From: Symbiodinium natans
Lineage: Eukaryota > Sar > Dinophyceae > Suessiales > Symbiodiniaceae
Assembly: GCA_905221605.1 (NCBI GenBank)
Contig: CAJNDS010002733.1
Coordinates: 75,001 to 139,000 of the forward strand
Direction: 5' to 3'
DNA length: 64,000 bases
Shown here: positions 1 to 11,203 of the stretch, piece by piece
Position numbering within the stretch: position 1 is the first letter of the stretch
Layout: each line of letters opens with the position of its first letter
Notes under the pieces: model-generated
Seen by the model: the letters and a program-made list of their open reading frames with translations, nothing else
Database searches by the model: none
What the model was told of the DNA's origin: nothing
Position numbers and translations under genes: made by a program

Positions 1-1668
1 GAGGGTTTTGAGGGTTTTGAGGGTTTAGGGGTAGATTCCTTCTCAAGTAATTACGCAGCTTCCTCTCGGCAAGGGCTACGGCGCGCTGTGGCGCCCTTCT
101 TCCCCTTGTTTTTGAAGTTTGGATGCCGCATAAAACCTTACCAAGCCATTCTTCCCAGTAGGGTTAGTTACTTGGGAACCCTGGGTTTAGGGTTTAGGGT
201 TTAGGGTTTAGGGCTTTTTCGTAGGGTGTGGGCCTAGACCCTAAACCCTTAGGTGCTAAACCCATCTTCGCCCCTAACCCCTACCAACACCCAAAAATGC
301 CACCTGAAGGCGAAGTGGCTGTGAATGACTTCAAACACAGCTCCGACGTCCGCGGCCTCCAGTTAGGGCTGAGGGATTGGGTTTTTAACCCAAAAACCAA
401 AACCCAACACCCTTAGCCCTAAACCCTAAACCTCATTCGCTGTGCATGAATAGCAAGAACTGGATTCACAGATGAGGGCAGATTCCTACACAGTTGCAAG
501 CCGCAAGGGGCCGTGAGAATACAGTGGGCTGTACTCTGGACTCTGGCCTCTACGGGCTTTCAGGAGTTGACTGCTTGTTCCTTGGAGTCGGTGTCGACAT
601 ACTGGTGCAGTTCTTGTCCCTGATGTGCGATGCAAGGCATGTGTTTTTTTTTTGTTTTGCTGTGGGTCGTTTCAAGTACGTCATGTTTTCCGAATGTTTT
701 CCATGCAATGTGGCTAGTCTGCTTGGCAGGGGGCGAACAATGAACAAAAACTAACATCCACCTTACAAACCCCAAACCCCCGGACCTCAAAACCTCGGAC
801 CCTCAACGAAACCCTAAACCACCAAACCGGGACGGCGATATAGTTGAGAGACGAACGTACCGAATCCTTGCCAGCTGCATGCGGCGGTGCGAGAGTCAGC
901 CCGGTTAAGGCTTTCGGCCTCACCCCCTAGGCTTTTGGGTTTAGGGTTTAGGGTTTAGAGGTTTTTGGGTTTACGGTTTAGAGGTTAGGGTACAAGCAAC
1001 ACGAACAGATGCGTGTTAGGGTTTCGGGTTTACGGTGTAGGAATGCAAAGGGGGCGCCAGAAGTCGGCAAAAGCGCTCTACCGAGTACAATAAGCCCAAG
1101 ATAGTTACCAGCATTCATCCTTTCAAACCCCCCGGTGCTTGTATAGTCACTAGTGTAGGATTCCAAACGTAAAGCCTGAAGTCTACACAGTCATAATATT
1201 GCTGCCCTCAAACTTTCTTCTTTTTCATCAGGAAGGCCCCCGTACTACCCTAAACCCTACGCCCTAAGCCCTAAACCCTAAAGCCTAAACCCTAACCCCT
1301 AAACCCTAGACCCTAAACCCTGAACCCTGAACCCTAAACCCCAAACCCTAAACCCTAAACCCTACCCTAAACCCTAAACCCTAGCCCCTCTGAACGTGAG
1401 ACGAGTCCTTGCGCTGACGAGGCCTTGCCAAGATACATGGTCTTCTCGCCGACTTCGCAGGCCAAAGAAGGGTTCAGGGTTGAGGGTTTAGGGTGTAGTG
1501 TAGGGTTTAGGGTTCAGGGATAGGGTTGAGGGTTTAGGGTTTAGGGTTTCAGGTTGAGGGCGGTTTGCGGGAGTAGGGTTGAAGGGCAAAGTGGGCGTGA
1601 GGTTCCTGAGGTTCCCAATCTCTTTCAGGGGGTTTGGGAGCTTTTTTGGGGGGCTGCTAGTATTTTGA

Positions 1669-1709
1669 GGATGTACAAAGAGGGAAATGCCCTCATGGAC
1701 TTGCGAAAG
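1669..1709 (+). CDS. Exon-like island, unknown host gene
   Basis: After a possible acceptor (TTTTGAG) an open frame reads MYKEGNALMDLRK and runs directly into a CCCTAAA array. Composition and codons look coding and the frame is closed only by the array. No GT donor is visible at the boundary. The protein family is not recognised. This could be chance. Confidence 0.3.
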
Positions 1710-1874
1710 CCCTAAACCCTAAACCCTAAACCCTAAACCAAGTGTCAGCTAGGCGGTGTGGCAAAAAAAAACCCTAAACCCTAAACCCTAAACCCTAAAC
1801 CCTAAACCCTAAACCCTAAACCCTAAACCCTAAACCCTAAACCCTAAACCGAACTCACGACCGCCTTCCCACAG

Positions 1875-1931
1875 CCGAGAGGCCTTTGACGCGGATCGGG
1901 TCAGGCCCATGAGCGAGGAGGCAGCTGCCCG
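1875..1931 (+). CDS. Exon-like island, unknown host gene
   Basis: A pyrimidine-rich stretch ending in CACAG (to 1874) precedes an open frame reading REAFDADRVRPMSEEAAAR. The island lies between telomeric arrays at 1771-1850 and 1967-2086. The charged, amphipathic composition looks like protein. The donor end is unclear and the family is not recognised. Confidence 0.35.
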
Positions 1932-1943
1932 AAACCCTAAAGT

Positions 1944-2167
1944 TGGGATGTTCCCGGGTATACTAAGCCTAAACCCTAAACCCTAAACCCTAAACCCTAA
2001 ACCCTAAACCCTAAACCCTAAACCCTAAACCCTAAACCCTAAACCCTAAACCCTAAACCCTAAACCCTAAACCCTAAACCCTAAACACTAACAGTCCTCA
2101 AGAGGGATTATGATGGGGGGGTACTCTGATCCCTATTCAGGACTGTTAGTACAAGGGGGGAGCATCC
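1944..2167. mobile_element. MITE-like inverted-repeat element interrupted by a telomeric array
   Basis: The outer ends read GGATGTTCCCGGGTATACTAA on the left and, in reverse complement, GGATGCTCCCCCCTTGTACTAA on the right. Both continue as CAGTCCT, so they form terminal inverted repeats of about 27 bp. The left arm is split at ACTAA (1962-1966) by a CCCTAAA array (1967-2086), after which ACTAA resumes (2087-2091). An uninterrupted relative lies at 34305-34397. The element has no coding capacity, so any transposition would depend on a transposase made elsewhere. Confidence 0.55.
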
Positions 2168-4557
2168 TAAACCCTCAGCCCTCAACCCTCGACATCTCTT
2201 TCGTTTTGCGGGCTCTTGTCTGAAACCTTCGCTCCATAGCCTAAACCCTAAACCCTAAACCCTAAACCCTGAACCCTAAACCCCAAACCCCAAACCCCAA
2301 ACCCTAAACCCTAAACCCTAAACCCTAAACCCTAAACCCTGAGTTTACTGAGTTTCTTTATGAGATGTGGCGAGGAGTGTAGAGTTTAGTGTTTTGGGGT
2401 TTGAGGTTTTGGGTTCGCAGACAAGCCGGCTAGGCCCTGAATCGCAAGTTCGTTTTGGGTTCAGAGTTCATGTTTAGGGTTTAGGGTTTAGGGTTTAGGG
2501 TTTAGGGTTTAGGGTTTAGGGCTTAGGGTTTAGGGTTTAGGGTTTAGGCTTTAGGGTTTAGGGAACTGACAGCTGAGTTTGATGGAAACAGGCGCAGGAT
2601 CAAGGCTGCGGCCGGGAGGTTTGTTCCATCATGGGGCTCTGCCTGTACGACCTTTGGACCCCTAAACCCTAAACTCTAAACCCTAAACCCTAAACCCTCA
2701 ACCCTAAACCCTAAACCCTAAACCCTAAGGTTGCATCCTTGGGGGTTTGGGGACCCTTTGATCCTCCTTGAAGGGAATGTAAAAGCCATCTTCGGAGTTG
2801 TTTTCAGGGCAAACCTTAGGGTCTAGGGTTTAGACGAGACACGCCGGCACAGGCGGAAGTCTTCCCCATCTGCTTCGAGACCCAGGTCTTGCAAGAGACA
2901 GGCGGCGGACGTTTTTCGGGCTGTGTTTTGCCTGGGCAGGTTTTGAGGTTTTGGGCCCGGGTCAAAACCGACCGACTTCAAATATGGAATTCGGGAACCT
3001 GAAACAGGTACCCCACTCCAATTAACCCTACACCCTAAATCCCAAACCCTAGAAGCCGGAAGCCTTGCCTGAGAATTAAGCACGACAACGCGGCGTAGGC
3101 CGGGTCTTCCGGGATCCCGTGGCCATGTCCCTGATCGAGCCTTTGCCAAATTCATGTGGGGGGTTTTAGGGTTCAGGGTTTAGGGTTTAGGGTGAGAGAG
3201 AGAGAGAGAGAGCGTTTAGGGTTTAGCTGGACAGGATTGAGCCTGGGTTCAAAAAAGAAAGGGTTTGGGGCTTTGGACTTGTGAGTTTGGGGGGTCGTTG
3301 TCTAGTGCTTGGGATTTAGGAGTTCTGGGATTTGCCGCTTCTGGGATTCGCCGCCCAAAGCCCGTTGTTCAAGCGAAGGATTTTCAAGTCATGGGTCCGA
3401 ATGCCGGGTTTACGCGCCTGACCCGGCCTGCTCTGTAAAGGCTTGCCGTTCGCATGTCATATTCCCAACCTGACTTTGGAATTGCTTGAATCGAAAACGC
3501 GAGCCGGCGAGAACAAATGCTCCTTGTTAGGGGAGCTGGGGGGCTAGAACTTTAAGAGTAGCTTGGGTGGCTGCAGTGGGAGCACTAGGCAACGCAAGTG
3601 ACAGGCTGCAGGGCTTTTCGCACCTGCAAGCTACCTACAACACACCCTAGACACAAACGACATGTACAAAAACACAGTTTGCGGCCTTCCTTAAAGTCCT
3701 AACTTTCGCCAACTTCCATCTGCTATGGACCCGAGATCCCAAACAAACCCTAAACCCCAAACCCGAAACCCGAAACCCTAAACCCTAAACCCTAAACCCT
3801 AAACCCATTCTCGTCCACCCTGCACGGACCGAAGGAGCCGCGCTTTCAGTCTGCCGTCGCCCTCTGGGGCCGGAATGCCACCAGTTGCCTGCAGCTCAGT
3901 GGAGGGTTTAGGGTTTAGGGTTTAGGGTTTAGGGTTTAGGGTTTAGGGTTCGGGTTTAGGGCTTAGGGGTTCAGGTTTAAGGGTTTGCCCGGCTTGAAAA
4001 ATGTGTCGGGTTTGACTAGGGGTGTATTGCCCTCACACTCGGCTTGAGGTTGAAACTCTAGGGGTTTGAGGGTTCACCTGGCGTTTTTGCACAGGTTTCT
4101 GCGTTCAGGGCATCTTGGGTGGCTGTTGCTTATGGGGCAGGGCTTCGACAGGCTCAAAGCCGTAAAAGGCCCCCAAACCAGCCCCAATAGTGAAGCCGGG
4201 CCCTACATTCCCCTAAACCCTAAACCCTAAACCCTAAACCCTAAACCCTAAACCCTAAACCCTAAACCCTGAACCCTGAACCCTGAACCCTGAACCCTGA
4301 ACCCTGAACCCTGAACCCTGAACCTTGAACCCTGAAACCCTAAACCCTGAAGGCCCTGAACCCTAAACCCTAAACCCCTAAACCCGCAGAGTGATCCCAG
4401 TGGGGGTCTGCTAGGCGGGTGGCACAAAAAGCCCAAACCCTAAACCCTAAACCCTAAACCCTAAACCCTAAACCCTAAACCCCAAACCCTAAACCCGAAA
4501 CCCTAAACCCTAAACCCGCTTGACCTCCCTAGGCTAAGCCTTCCAAAGAATCCCCAG

Positions 4558-4636
4558 GCGAGGAGATGCGCGACCTCTGTGACCATCCGGACGCCCGAAT
4601 GCTGCGCTATGTGTGCGGTGGGACCTGTGCAGCTCG
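4558..4636 (+). CDS. Probable host exon (EEMRDLCDHPDARM)
   Basis: A canonical acceptor (TCCCCAG, to 4557) and a canonical donor (GTGAGA, from 4637) bracket a fully open 79-nt frame. It reads EEMRDLCDHPDARMLRYV and continues through CGGTCAA. It is one of the best exon candidates in the window. The telomeric array at 4437-4516 lies 40 bases upstream, so that array would be intronic. The family is not recognised; the translation is rich in charged residues and cysteine. Confidence 0.6.
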
Positions 4637-4794
4637 GTGAGACGTTTCAGGGTTCAGGTTGGAGGGCTTTAGCAGTTAATGGGGTTTCCCACGATCATGG
4701 CCCCCAATTATGGGGGAAAAAGCGTGAATCCCAAGTCCCACTCTGGACCCTCAACCCTAAACCCTAAACCCTAAACCCTAAACCCGGGTTCGTG

Positions 4795-5075
4795 GCGGGT
4801 AGGTGCCCAGGGAACCTTGAGGGAAGCTTACGGCTTAGGGGGCCCTGGGAAGTAGTGGTAGTGGGGGCCATGAGGGAACCTTGGGTTACATACCCCCTAG
4901 AAACCCCCTTAAGAAGCCAAAATACCCATTGCGAACGACTGGCTGGTTTTTCAGTTGAGAATGAGGGAAGGAGGTACCCTACATAATCCCTCAAAGGGCA
5001 TAAGGCCCTAAACCCTACATAATCCCTTAAAGGGCATAGGGCCCTAAGTCCCTCATCCCCTACTAAGAACCAGGG
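4795..5075. repeat. Dispersed repeat related to 7916-8148
   Basis: The stretch shares blocks with 7916-8148: GGGAACCTTGGGTTAC, a segment around ACTGGCTGGTTT, GAGGTACCCTA, and CCCTTAAAGGGCAT (twice here). It is probably an older copy of the same small nonautonomous element. Confidence 0.5.
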
Positions 5076-6000
5076 GGAAGACTAAACCCTAAACCCGAAA
5101 CCCTAAACCCTGAATCCTAAACCCTAAACCCTAAACCCTAAACCCTAAACCCTAAACCCTAAACCCTAAACCCTAAACCCTAAACCCTAAACCCTAAACC
5201 CTAAACCCTAAACCCTATGAACCCTAAACTGCACCCCGATGCTTCTAACCCAGGGCTGTGCCTCCCCCGGTGCGTCGAGCTGGTACAAGGCTGGGGTTGG
5301 GTCTCGGCTTCGAGGGTTTGAGGGTTTTGACACCCTAAACCCTAAACCCTAACCCTAAACCCGAAACCCTAAACCCTAAACCCTAAACCCTAAACCCTAA
5401 ACCCTAAACCCTAAGGCATCCCTGCCGAAGGCTTCCCCAGGCTTTGAGGCTTTGAGGCTTTGAGGGTTTGAGGGTTTGAGGGCTTAGGGCTGATGAACCC
5501 CGAGCTGGAGCTCGCCACCCTAAACCCTAAACCCTAAACCCTAAACCCTAAACCCTAAACCCTAAACCCTAAACCCTAAACCCTAAATCCCTCTGGTCGT
5601 GGACGCACTTCCAGGAAACACACTGGCCGCCAAAGGCCTCCTTCCCACTCTTCCCACGAGACGCAGAGGAGGGTCGCGCTGGATCATACGACGCGGTGTA
5701 GGGTTTAGGGTTTAGGGTTTCGGGTTGAGGGTATAGGGTTTAGGGTTTCGGGTTTAGGGTATAGGGTTCTGGGACCAGGCTGCCGCTTGCCGGGGCTTGC
5801 TGTAAAAAGGTTTATTTAGGGTTTGCATGTCATAGCGTCTGCTTAATCCTTCGATAGCACACATGCCGGCGGTGCGGTGTAAGACTGCTAGGAAGGTCAG
5901 AACGAGGCCGAATCACAAACCTGCGAGCCCTAAACCGGCGAATTTGCGTGGTATGCTGGGTTTGGCCCACGGGACTGTGGGATCTTCAGCCTTAGGCCCT

Positions 6001-6239
6001 CTATCTAAGAGGAGTTCGCTAAGTTAGGTTCCCTTCTGGGGGCTTATGATGCCCAAGGAGCCCAATAGAGCCCAATATGCCTTCAATGAGGAATAGACCT
6101 TAAATCATACTAAGGATCCCCTATATGGGCTAAGGTATATTCCTTAGAGGAACATGCCTTAAATCATATTAAGGATCCCTATAGAGTTTGGAGGTTTCTT
6201 CCTTAAAGGAATATGCCTCAAATCATACTAAGGATCCCC
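6001..6239. repeat. Tandem ~70-bp repeat
   Basis: Three imperfect copies of a unit containing CCTTAAATCATACTAAGGAT followed by a CCCTATA stretch occupy about 6087-6245. The bases before it (6001-6086) are unique sequence with no gene visible. Confidence 0.6.
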
Positions 6240-6775
6240 TATACAGTTTAAACGACACTATTACTATTGTTATTACTAGTATGATTATTACGATTACTAT
6301 TATTATTATTATTATAACTATTACGATTATTGTTATGATGATGATTATTATTACTATTATTATTATTATAACTATTACTATTATTTCTATTATTTCGATT
6401 ATTTCTATTATTTCTATTATAACTATTATTATTATTGTTATTATTATTATTACTATTATTACTATTATTACTATTATTACTATTATTACTATTATTACTA
6501 TTATTACTATTATTACTATTATTACTATTATTACTATTATTACTATTATTACTATTATTACTATTATTACTATTATTACTATTATTACTATTATGAGAAC
6601 TACTACTATTATTATTTTTTCTATGATTGCTATTATTACTATTAATACTATTCTTATTAACTTTATTATTGCTAATGTTATAATAATAATTATTATTACT
6701 ACTATTACGATTATTCTTATCTCTTTCATTGTTATTATCAGTATTATTACTACCATGACTGCGATTCTATCCCTA
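6240..6775. repeat. ATT/TTACTATTA microsatellite
   Basis: The stretch is almost entirely imperfect TTACTA and ATT triplet repeats, with a pure (TTACTA)n core at about 6450-6590. Open frames on both strands are poly-isoleucine artefacts. Confidence 0.9.
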
Positions 6776-7189
6776 AATTGAGGGCCTAAACCCTAAAAAC
6801 CCTAAAAAGCCTAAAAACCCTACAAGCCCTAAAAGCCGTAAAAGCCCTACAAGCCCTAAAAGCCCTAAAAGCCCTACAAGGCCCTAAACCCTAAACGCTC
6901 CTACAGCGCAAACGCTGCCAGAGGTGCCTCGTCAAGGTTGCTCAAGTAGCTGCCTCCTTGAGGCCCCCCGCCTTGTTTTAGGGTTTAGGGTTTAGGGTTT
7001 AGCGTTTAGGGTTTAGGGGTTAGGGTTTAGGGTTTAGGGTTTAGGGTTCAGCATCTCAAGTGCGAGCATTTACTAGGCCAGCAGTGTGTGTAGGCAACGG
7101 AAAAAACCCACCCGCCCAAAGAATCCCATAACATTCAGAAAATATAAAGTTTTTCTCGATTTCTGTTCAGACGCACCAAGAGGCCAAAC
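6776..7189. repeat. Degenerate telomeric repeats and spacer
   Basis: An AAAAGCCCTAC-type degenerate array (6783-6895) is followed by a short exon-like island and a TTTAGGG array (6976-7048). The remaining 140 bases are unique sequence without a visible gene. Confidence 0.7.
6907..6936 (+). CDS. Micro-exon candidate (RKRCQRCLVK)
   Basis: The 30-nt frame lies between an acceptor-like CTACAG (to 6906) and a donor-like GTTGCT (from 6937) and reads RKRCQRCLVK. Telomeric repeats flank it on both sides. It is too short to be certain. Confidence 0.3.
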
Positions 7190-7790
7190 AATCACACGGG
7201 TCAGACGGGTCAAAACGCCAAATTCGTGCTGAACAATGGGGGGCCAAATGGGTCAGACGGGTCAAAACGCCAAATTCGTGCTGAACAATGGGGGGGCCAA
7301 ACGGGTCAGACGGGTGAAAACGCCAAATTCGTGCTGAACAATGGGGGGCCAAGTGGGTCAGACGGGTGAAAACGCCAAATTCGTGCTGAACAATGGGGGG
7401 CCAAATGCTGAACAATGGGGTGTCCAAACGGGTCAGACGGGTCAAAACGCCAAATTCGTGCTGAACAATGGGGGGGCCAAACGGGTGGAACCATGGGGGG
7501 GCCAAACGGGTCAGACGGGTCAAAACGCCAAACTCGTGCTGAACAATGGGGGGCCAAATGGGTCAGACGGGTCAAAACGCCAAATTCGTGCTGAACAATG
7601 GGGGGGGCAAACGGGTCAGACGGGTCAAAACGCCAAATTCGTGCTGAACAATGGGTGGCCAAATGGGTCAGACGGGTCAAAAACGCCAAATTCGTGCTGA
7701 ACAATGGGGGGGCCAAACAGGTCAGACGGGTTAAAACGCCAAATTCGTGCTGAACAATGGGGGTCGAAACGCCAAATTCGTGTTTAAAAT
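7190..7790. repeat. ~52-bp G-rich minisatellite
   Basis: About eleven copies of a unit built on CGCCAAATTCGTGCTGAACA plus a run of six to seven G and CAAACGGGTCAGACGGGT. Small length differences in the G run shift the frame between copies, so the ORFs on both strands are not conserved. I read it as noncoding. Confidence 0.9.
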
Positions 7791-8650
7791 TTAGGTATAT
7801 ATGGTAGAGAGGTTGAGGGTTTAGGGTTTAGGGATTAGGGTTTAGGGTTTAGGGTTTAGGGTTTAGGTTTTAGTGTTTAGGGTTTAGGGTTAGGGTTTAG
7901 GTGGGTCTAGTTATAGGGTTCTTAAGGGAGGGGGCAGGTACACAGAAAACCTTAGGGAAGCTTAGGGAAGCTTAGGGAGTATTTGGGAACCTTGGGTTAC
8001 CCCCTGAACCCCCTGAACCCCCTTCCCTTAAGAACCCCATCATCGAACAACTGGCTGGTTTCAGTAGGGAATGAGGGACTGAGGTACCCTATATACTCCC
8101 TTAAAGGGCATGCGAAGGCCCTAGTTCCCTCATTCCCTTAAGAACCCCATCATCTAGGATTTTTGCCCACCAAGAGCCTCATGCGTCATGTCTCAAGTCT
8201 TTGGCTGCTGAAACATGAACCTCAAGCGGTGCCAAAGGCAGCGTTAAACACAACCCCAAACCCTAAACCCGAAACCCTAAACCCTAAACCCCTAAACCCT
8301 AAAACCTAAACCCCAAACTCCAAATCCTAAACCCTAAACCCCTAAACCCTCAACCCTAAACCCTAAACCTAAAAAAAACACATCTCATTGGTAGCACCTG
8401 GCGCCATGACAACGATGCAAGCTGTCCATGGTTGTTGGTACCTTAAAACTACGTATACTTCATCGATGATAGTCGAAACCAGGCAACGACCTAAACTAAG
8501 CCCTAAACCCTAAACCCCAAACCCTGAGCCCTAAACCCCAAACCCTAAACCCTAAACCCTAAGCCCTAAACCCTAAACCCTAAACCCTAAACCCTAAACC
8601 CTAAACCCTAAACCCTATACCCTAAACCCTAAACCCTAAACCACAGACCC
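7791..8650. repeat. Telomeric arrays and spacer
   Basis: A TTTAGGG array lies at 7815-7903 and CCCTAAA arrays at about 8250-8370 and 8495-8641. Apart from the inverted-repeat element at 7916-8148, the remaining spacer shows no gene I can support. Confidence 0.8.
7916..8148. mobile_element. MITE-like element with GGGTTCTTAAGGG ends
   Basis: The left end GGGTTCTTAAGGG is the reverse complement of the right end CCCTTAAGAACCC. The 19-base block CCCTTAAGAACCCCATCAT occurs twice, the second copy straddling the right end. A related sequence lies at 4795-5075. There is no ORF. Confidence 0.45.
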
Positions 8651-8654
8651 TAAC

Positions 8655-8702
8655 AAGCGTAGACTCGACATCCTCCGGGATAAAGGCGGAGGCGAGCATG
8701 GC
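8655..8702 (-). CDS. Probable host exon, minus strand
   Basis: On the minus strand CACTGCAG precedes an open 48-nt frame, AMLASAFIPEDVESTL, followed by donor-like GTTAGG. Its length is a multiple of three and both borders are plausible. A CCCTAAA array lies immediately beyond the donor side. The family is not recognised. Confidence 0.45.
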
Positions 8703-8709
8703 CTGCAGT

Positions 8710-9203
8710 GACGTGGCGCCCACGGCTCCAGGGTGGCAGTCGCCTCCCGGCGTGTTTGGGTCTTTTAAGTTGCGGTTTAGGGTTTAGGGTTTGGGGTTTG
8801 GGATTTAGGGTTTAGGGTTTAGGGTTTAGAGTTTAGGGCTAGAGTGATTAATATCAAGATTGATGTGAAAACCTGCGCAAAATGTCTTTCGTGCCTGCTT
8901 GCTTTTCCTGCGCTCTACGGCTCTTCTCAGAGGTTCGGCATCCTGGCAGCAAGGAGTCCAGTTGCAAAAGGGTTTAGGGTTTAGGGTTTGGGTACATAGG
9001 GTATTTCCAAACTAGGGGTACCCCTTTTATGGCCTAAAGAAAGTAGCATCCCCTTGAAGGGACCCCCAAAGAGGGTACCCATGTTTTCGGAGAACCCCCC
9101 CCCCCCACCCCCCCCATATTGTGCGAAGTAGATGCAGAAGTTCTCGCTACGTTTGGCTTGAGCTGGGCTCCTGACAATGGCAGGCACAACAGGCGGGTTT
9201 TAC

Positions 9204-9246
<43 letters not shown>

Positions 9247-10170
9247 GCCGCGCCATCCCCTAAGGTCTTGCTACGCAAGGGCACGAAAAGTAGGCTTTTT
9301 GCGTTTAGGGTTTAGGGTTCTGGGTTTAGTTTTGGCCGTCACCAGGTTGACTGCAGAAGCCTTGGCTGGGAGGCTTCGCACGTGGTCGCTTTCAGGAAAA
9401 GTGGAGGGGTTGGTTTCGTGATTCTGCCGACGTTCTTGAAGTTACTAAGTTGTGACTGTCTGTCAAGTAGTGCGGCTCAGACAGATTCGTGTGGGTCTGG
9501 GGTGGGGTCTGGGGTCTGGGTTTGGGGTGTGGGTCGTTTTTTTTTGGGGGGGGGGGGGGGGGGGGGGGGGGGGTCTGGGGTGGGGGTGTCCCAGAGCAGG
9601 CCCTTATTCCATATCCTCATTTTCCCAGACCACGCGGAATCCAAAAAGTAGATTCCTTTAAGGGTTCCTAAGGATGACCCAATAGCTGGGTTTAGGGTTT
9701 AGGGTTTAGGGTTTAGGGTTTAGGGTACCATTTGGGGGTTCTACTTTCTGTGTGCATACCTCAACCCAGAGAAACTCCGACTCGCATTCTTCGCCTCATT
9801 GGGGGCTTGGACGCCGTGCGAAAGGGGCGGGCGACGCCCAGGCATACGCGCAGCCCGAATAAGGCAGCCTGCGCAGCCTGCGGCTTAGGGCCCAACCCTA
9901 AACCCTAAACCACTCGAAACCCTAAATCCTAAACCCTAAACCCCAAACCCGACTGCAAGCACACAAACACCCAAGCGCCCCGTGCAATTCCCCCCCCCGC
10001 CCCCCCCGAAACCAAAAACTCTAAACCCTAAACCCTAAACCCTAAACCCTAAACCCTAAACCCTAAACCCTAAACCCTAAACCCTAAACCCTAAACCCTA
10101 AACCCTGCACCCTGCACCCTACACCCTACACCCTACACCCCACCCTAAACCCTAAACCCTGAACCCCCCC
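8710..10170. repeat. Telomeric arrays, CT tract, poly-G tract
   Basis: TTTAGGG arrays lie at about 8773-8840, 8967-8990 and 9690-9725, and CCCTAAA arrays at 9893-9950 and 10021-10170. Between them are a (CT)n tract (9209-9245) and a poly-G run (9546-9573). Short open frames exist near 9760-9870 in several phases, but none is clearly favoured. Confidence 0.8.
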
Positions 10171-10172
10171 AG

Positions 10173-10234
10173 GTTTTGGATGAACTACGTGCCTGTCATC
10201 TCCTCGTTTTTTGGTCGGAGCCTCGCCTTCCCAG
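10173..10234 (+). CDS. Probable host exon (VLDELRACHLLVFW)
   Basis: A C-rich tract ending in CCAG (to 10172) precedes an open frame reading VLDELRACHLLVFWSEPRL, followed by donor GTGCAAG (from 10235). The 62-nt length implies that phase changes across the exon. A telomeric array lies immediately upstream. It is the last host exon candidate before the integrated virus, which starts about 400 bases downstream, so the virus may sit in an intron of this gene or beyond its end. Confidence 0.5.
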
Positions 10235-10630
10235 GTGCAAGGCCTGGGACGAGTTTTTATAGGGTTTAGGGTTTAGGGTTTAGGGTTTAGGGCGTCTCGC
10301 CGCGCAGCGGCAGTAAGTGCCATGTGGAACTGGCGCCCCGACACATCCAGGTTATAATTATTAGTTTTTTTTTTGTTTTTGGGGTGGGGGGGGGCGGCGG
10401 CATGTCAGGCGAAGGCACATATTCCCAATGCAAACAAACAGTTTTCATTGGTGCCAGGTATCTGCTTCTCCCCTGCGGTGAGCTTTGACCGCGGGCCGCC
10501 ACCAAAACCATTGCCTTTTAGGTTTAAGGGCTGCCTTCAAGACTCCCACCCTGACAAGCGCTTCAGACTTCGAGACCACCTGCAAGGGCAGGTCCCACAA
10601 TTGATTCCAGGAGGGGGGGCGGGGGGGGGG
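10235..10630. other. Host flank left of the provirus
   Basis: A TTTAGGG array (10260-10292) is followed by unique sequence and a G-rich tract (10610-10630) that forms the left insertion junction. No gene can be supported. Confidence 0.7.
10625..10630. repeat. Possible 6-bp target-site duplication, left copy (GGGGGG)
   Basis: Six G directly abut the left TIR, and six G directly follow the right TIR (32135-32140), both on the plus strand. Polintons typically duplicate 6 bp. Because the target is a homopolymer, the exact duplication length cannot be read. Confidence 0.5.
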
Positions 10631-10979
10631 AAAAAATTGTAGAAAGGGGGTTTTTAAGGACTTATACATCATACATTGCCCCCCTCCGCTGTTATTTCAC
10701 TTTCTAACACGCCTTCTTCGTTTTCATCATCATAATCACCTTATTCACTTTCCGGAGGGGGCTTCTAGGGGTTATTGACCAATATTGCCTTTTTACCCTC
10801 CTATTTCAGCACTTTTTCATCGTTAATTCCACCCTCATTCATTTTTCACTCTCACTCCCCAACATTCATTCCAATTCTCTTACCATCGCCCTTCATTCAT
10901 TTCTCATATTTTTCATCCTACTTTTCCTAAGCTCCCTAACAATATTCTTACCAAAGCTTCTATTACTTAAAGTCCTTAA
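10631..10979 (+). repeat. Left terminal inverted repeat
   Basis: The left arm begins AAAAAATTGTAGAAAGGGGG and matches the reverse complement of 31786-32134 at every base I compared. One mismatch (C against T at 10980) is followed by seven more matching bases, to 10987. The inner edge contains ATTACTTAAAG, which resembles the early promoter motif of the element. Confidence 0.95.
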
Positions 10980-11203
10980 CCATCATAGGGCAGTTGTCTT
11001 GCTGTTTCGGCATCTACATCTACATCTACAACGACGACGGTGACTTCTTCAATAAATCAGTCGGACGCTCGGAGTGCCGAAGCTCAATTGATGCAGGTTC
11101 AACGTTTGTCACGACTGAGCAGTTGATTGAACGTATTCATCCCGAAGCATCCTGTACAATCTCAAAGTTTTCAGCTCACTTTGTCCTTTGCTTTGTTGAA
11201 GCA

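Larger units (their letters stand above)
1..6000. repeat. Host DNA packed with interstitial telomeric arrays
   Basis: Short arrays of CCCTAAA or TTTAGGG, with variants such as CCCTGAA, CCCCAAA and TTCAGGG, recur every 100-500 bases in both orientations. The clearest blocks are near 1246-1385, 1771-1850, 1967-2086, 2238-2340, 2472-2563, 3904-3965, 4211-4380, 4437-4516, 5083-5235, 5334-5414 and 5516-5586. Orientation flips repeatedly, so this is not a chromosome end. The spacers are unique sequence, and a few look like exons, listed separately. I see no long ORF in this stretch. Confidence 0.9.

Noticed and set aside
1-5600. A true chromosome end
   Set aside because: Arrays are short, flip orientation repeatedly and are separated by unique DNA; a telomere would be one long array of one orientation.
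6188-6781. Isoleucine-rich ORFs on both strands (197 and 177 aa)
   Set aside because: Both are translations of an ATT/TTACTA microsatellite.
7167-7716. Repeat-protein ORFs on both strands
   Set aside because: Frame shifts between minisatellite copies because the G-run length varies.
10994-11203. N-terminal extension of the ubiquitin-like gene
   Set aside because: It has only a TTG start and overlaps the expected promoter region; the ATG at 11204 begins the protein-like sequence.
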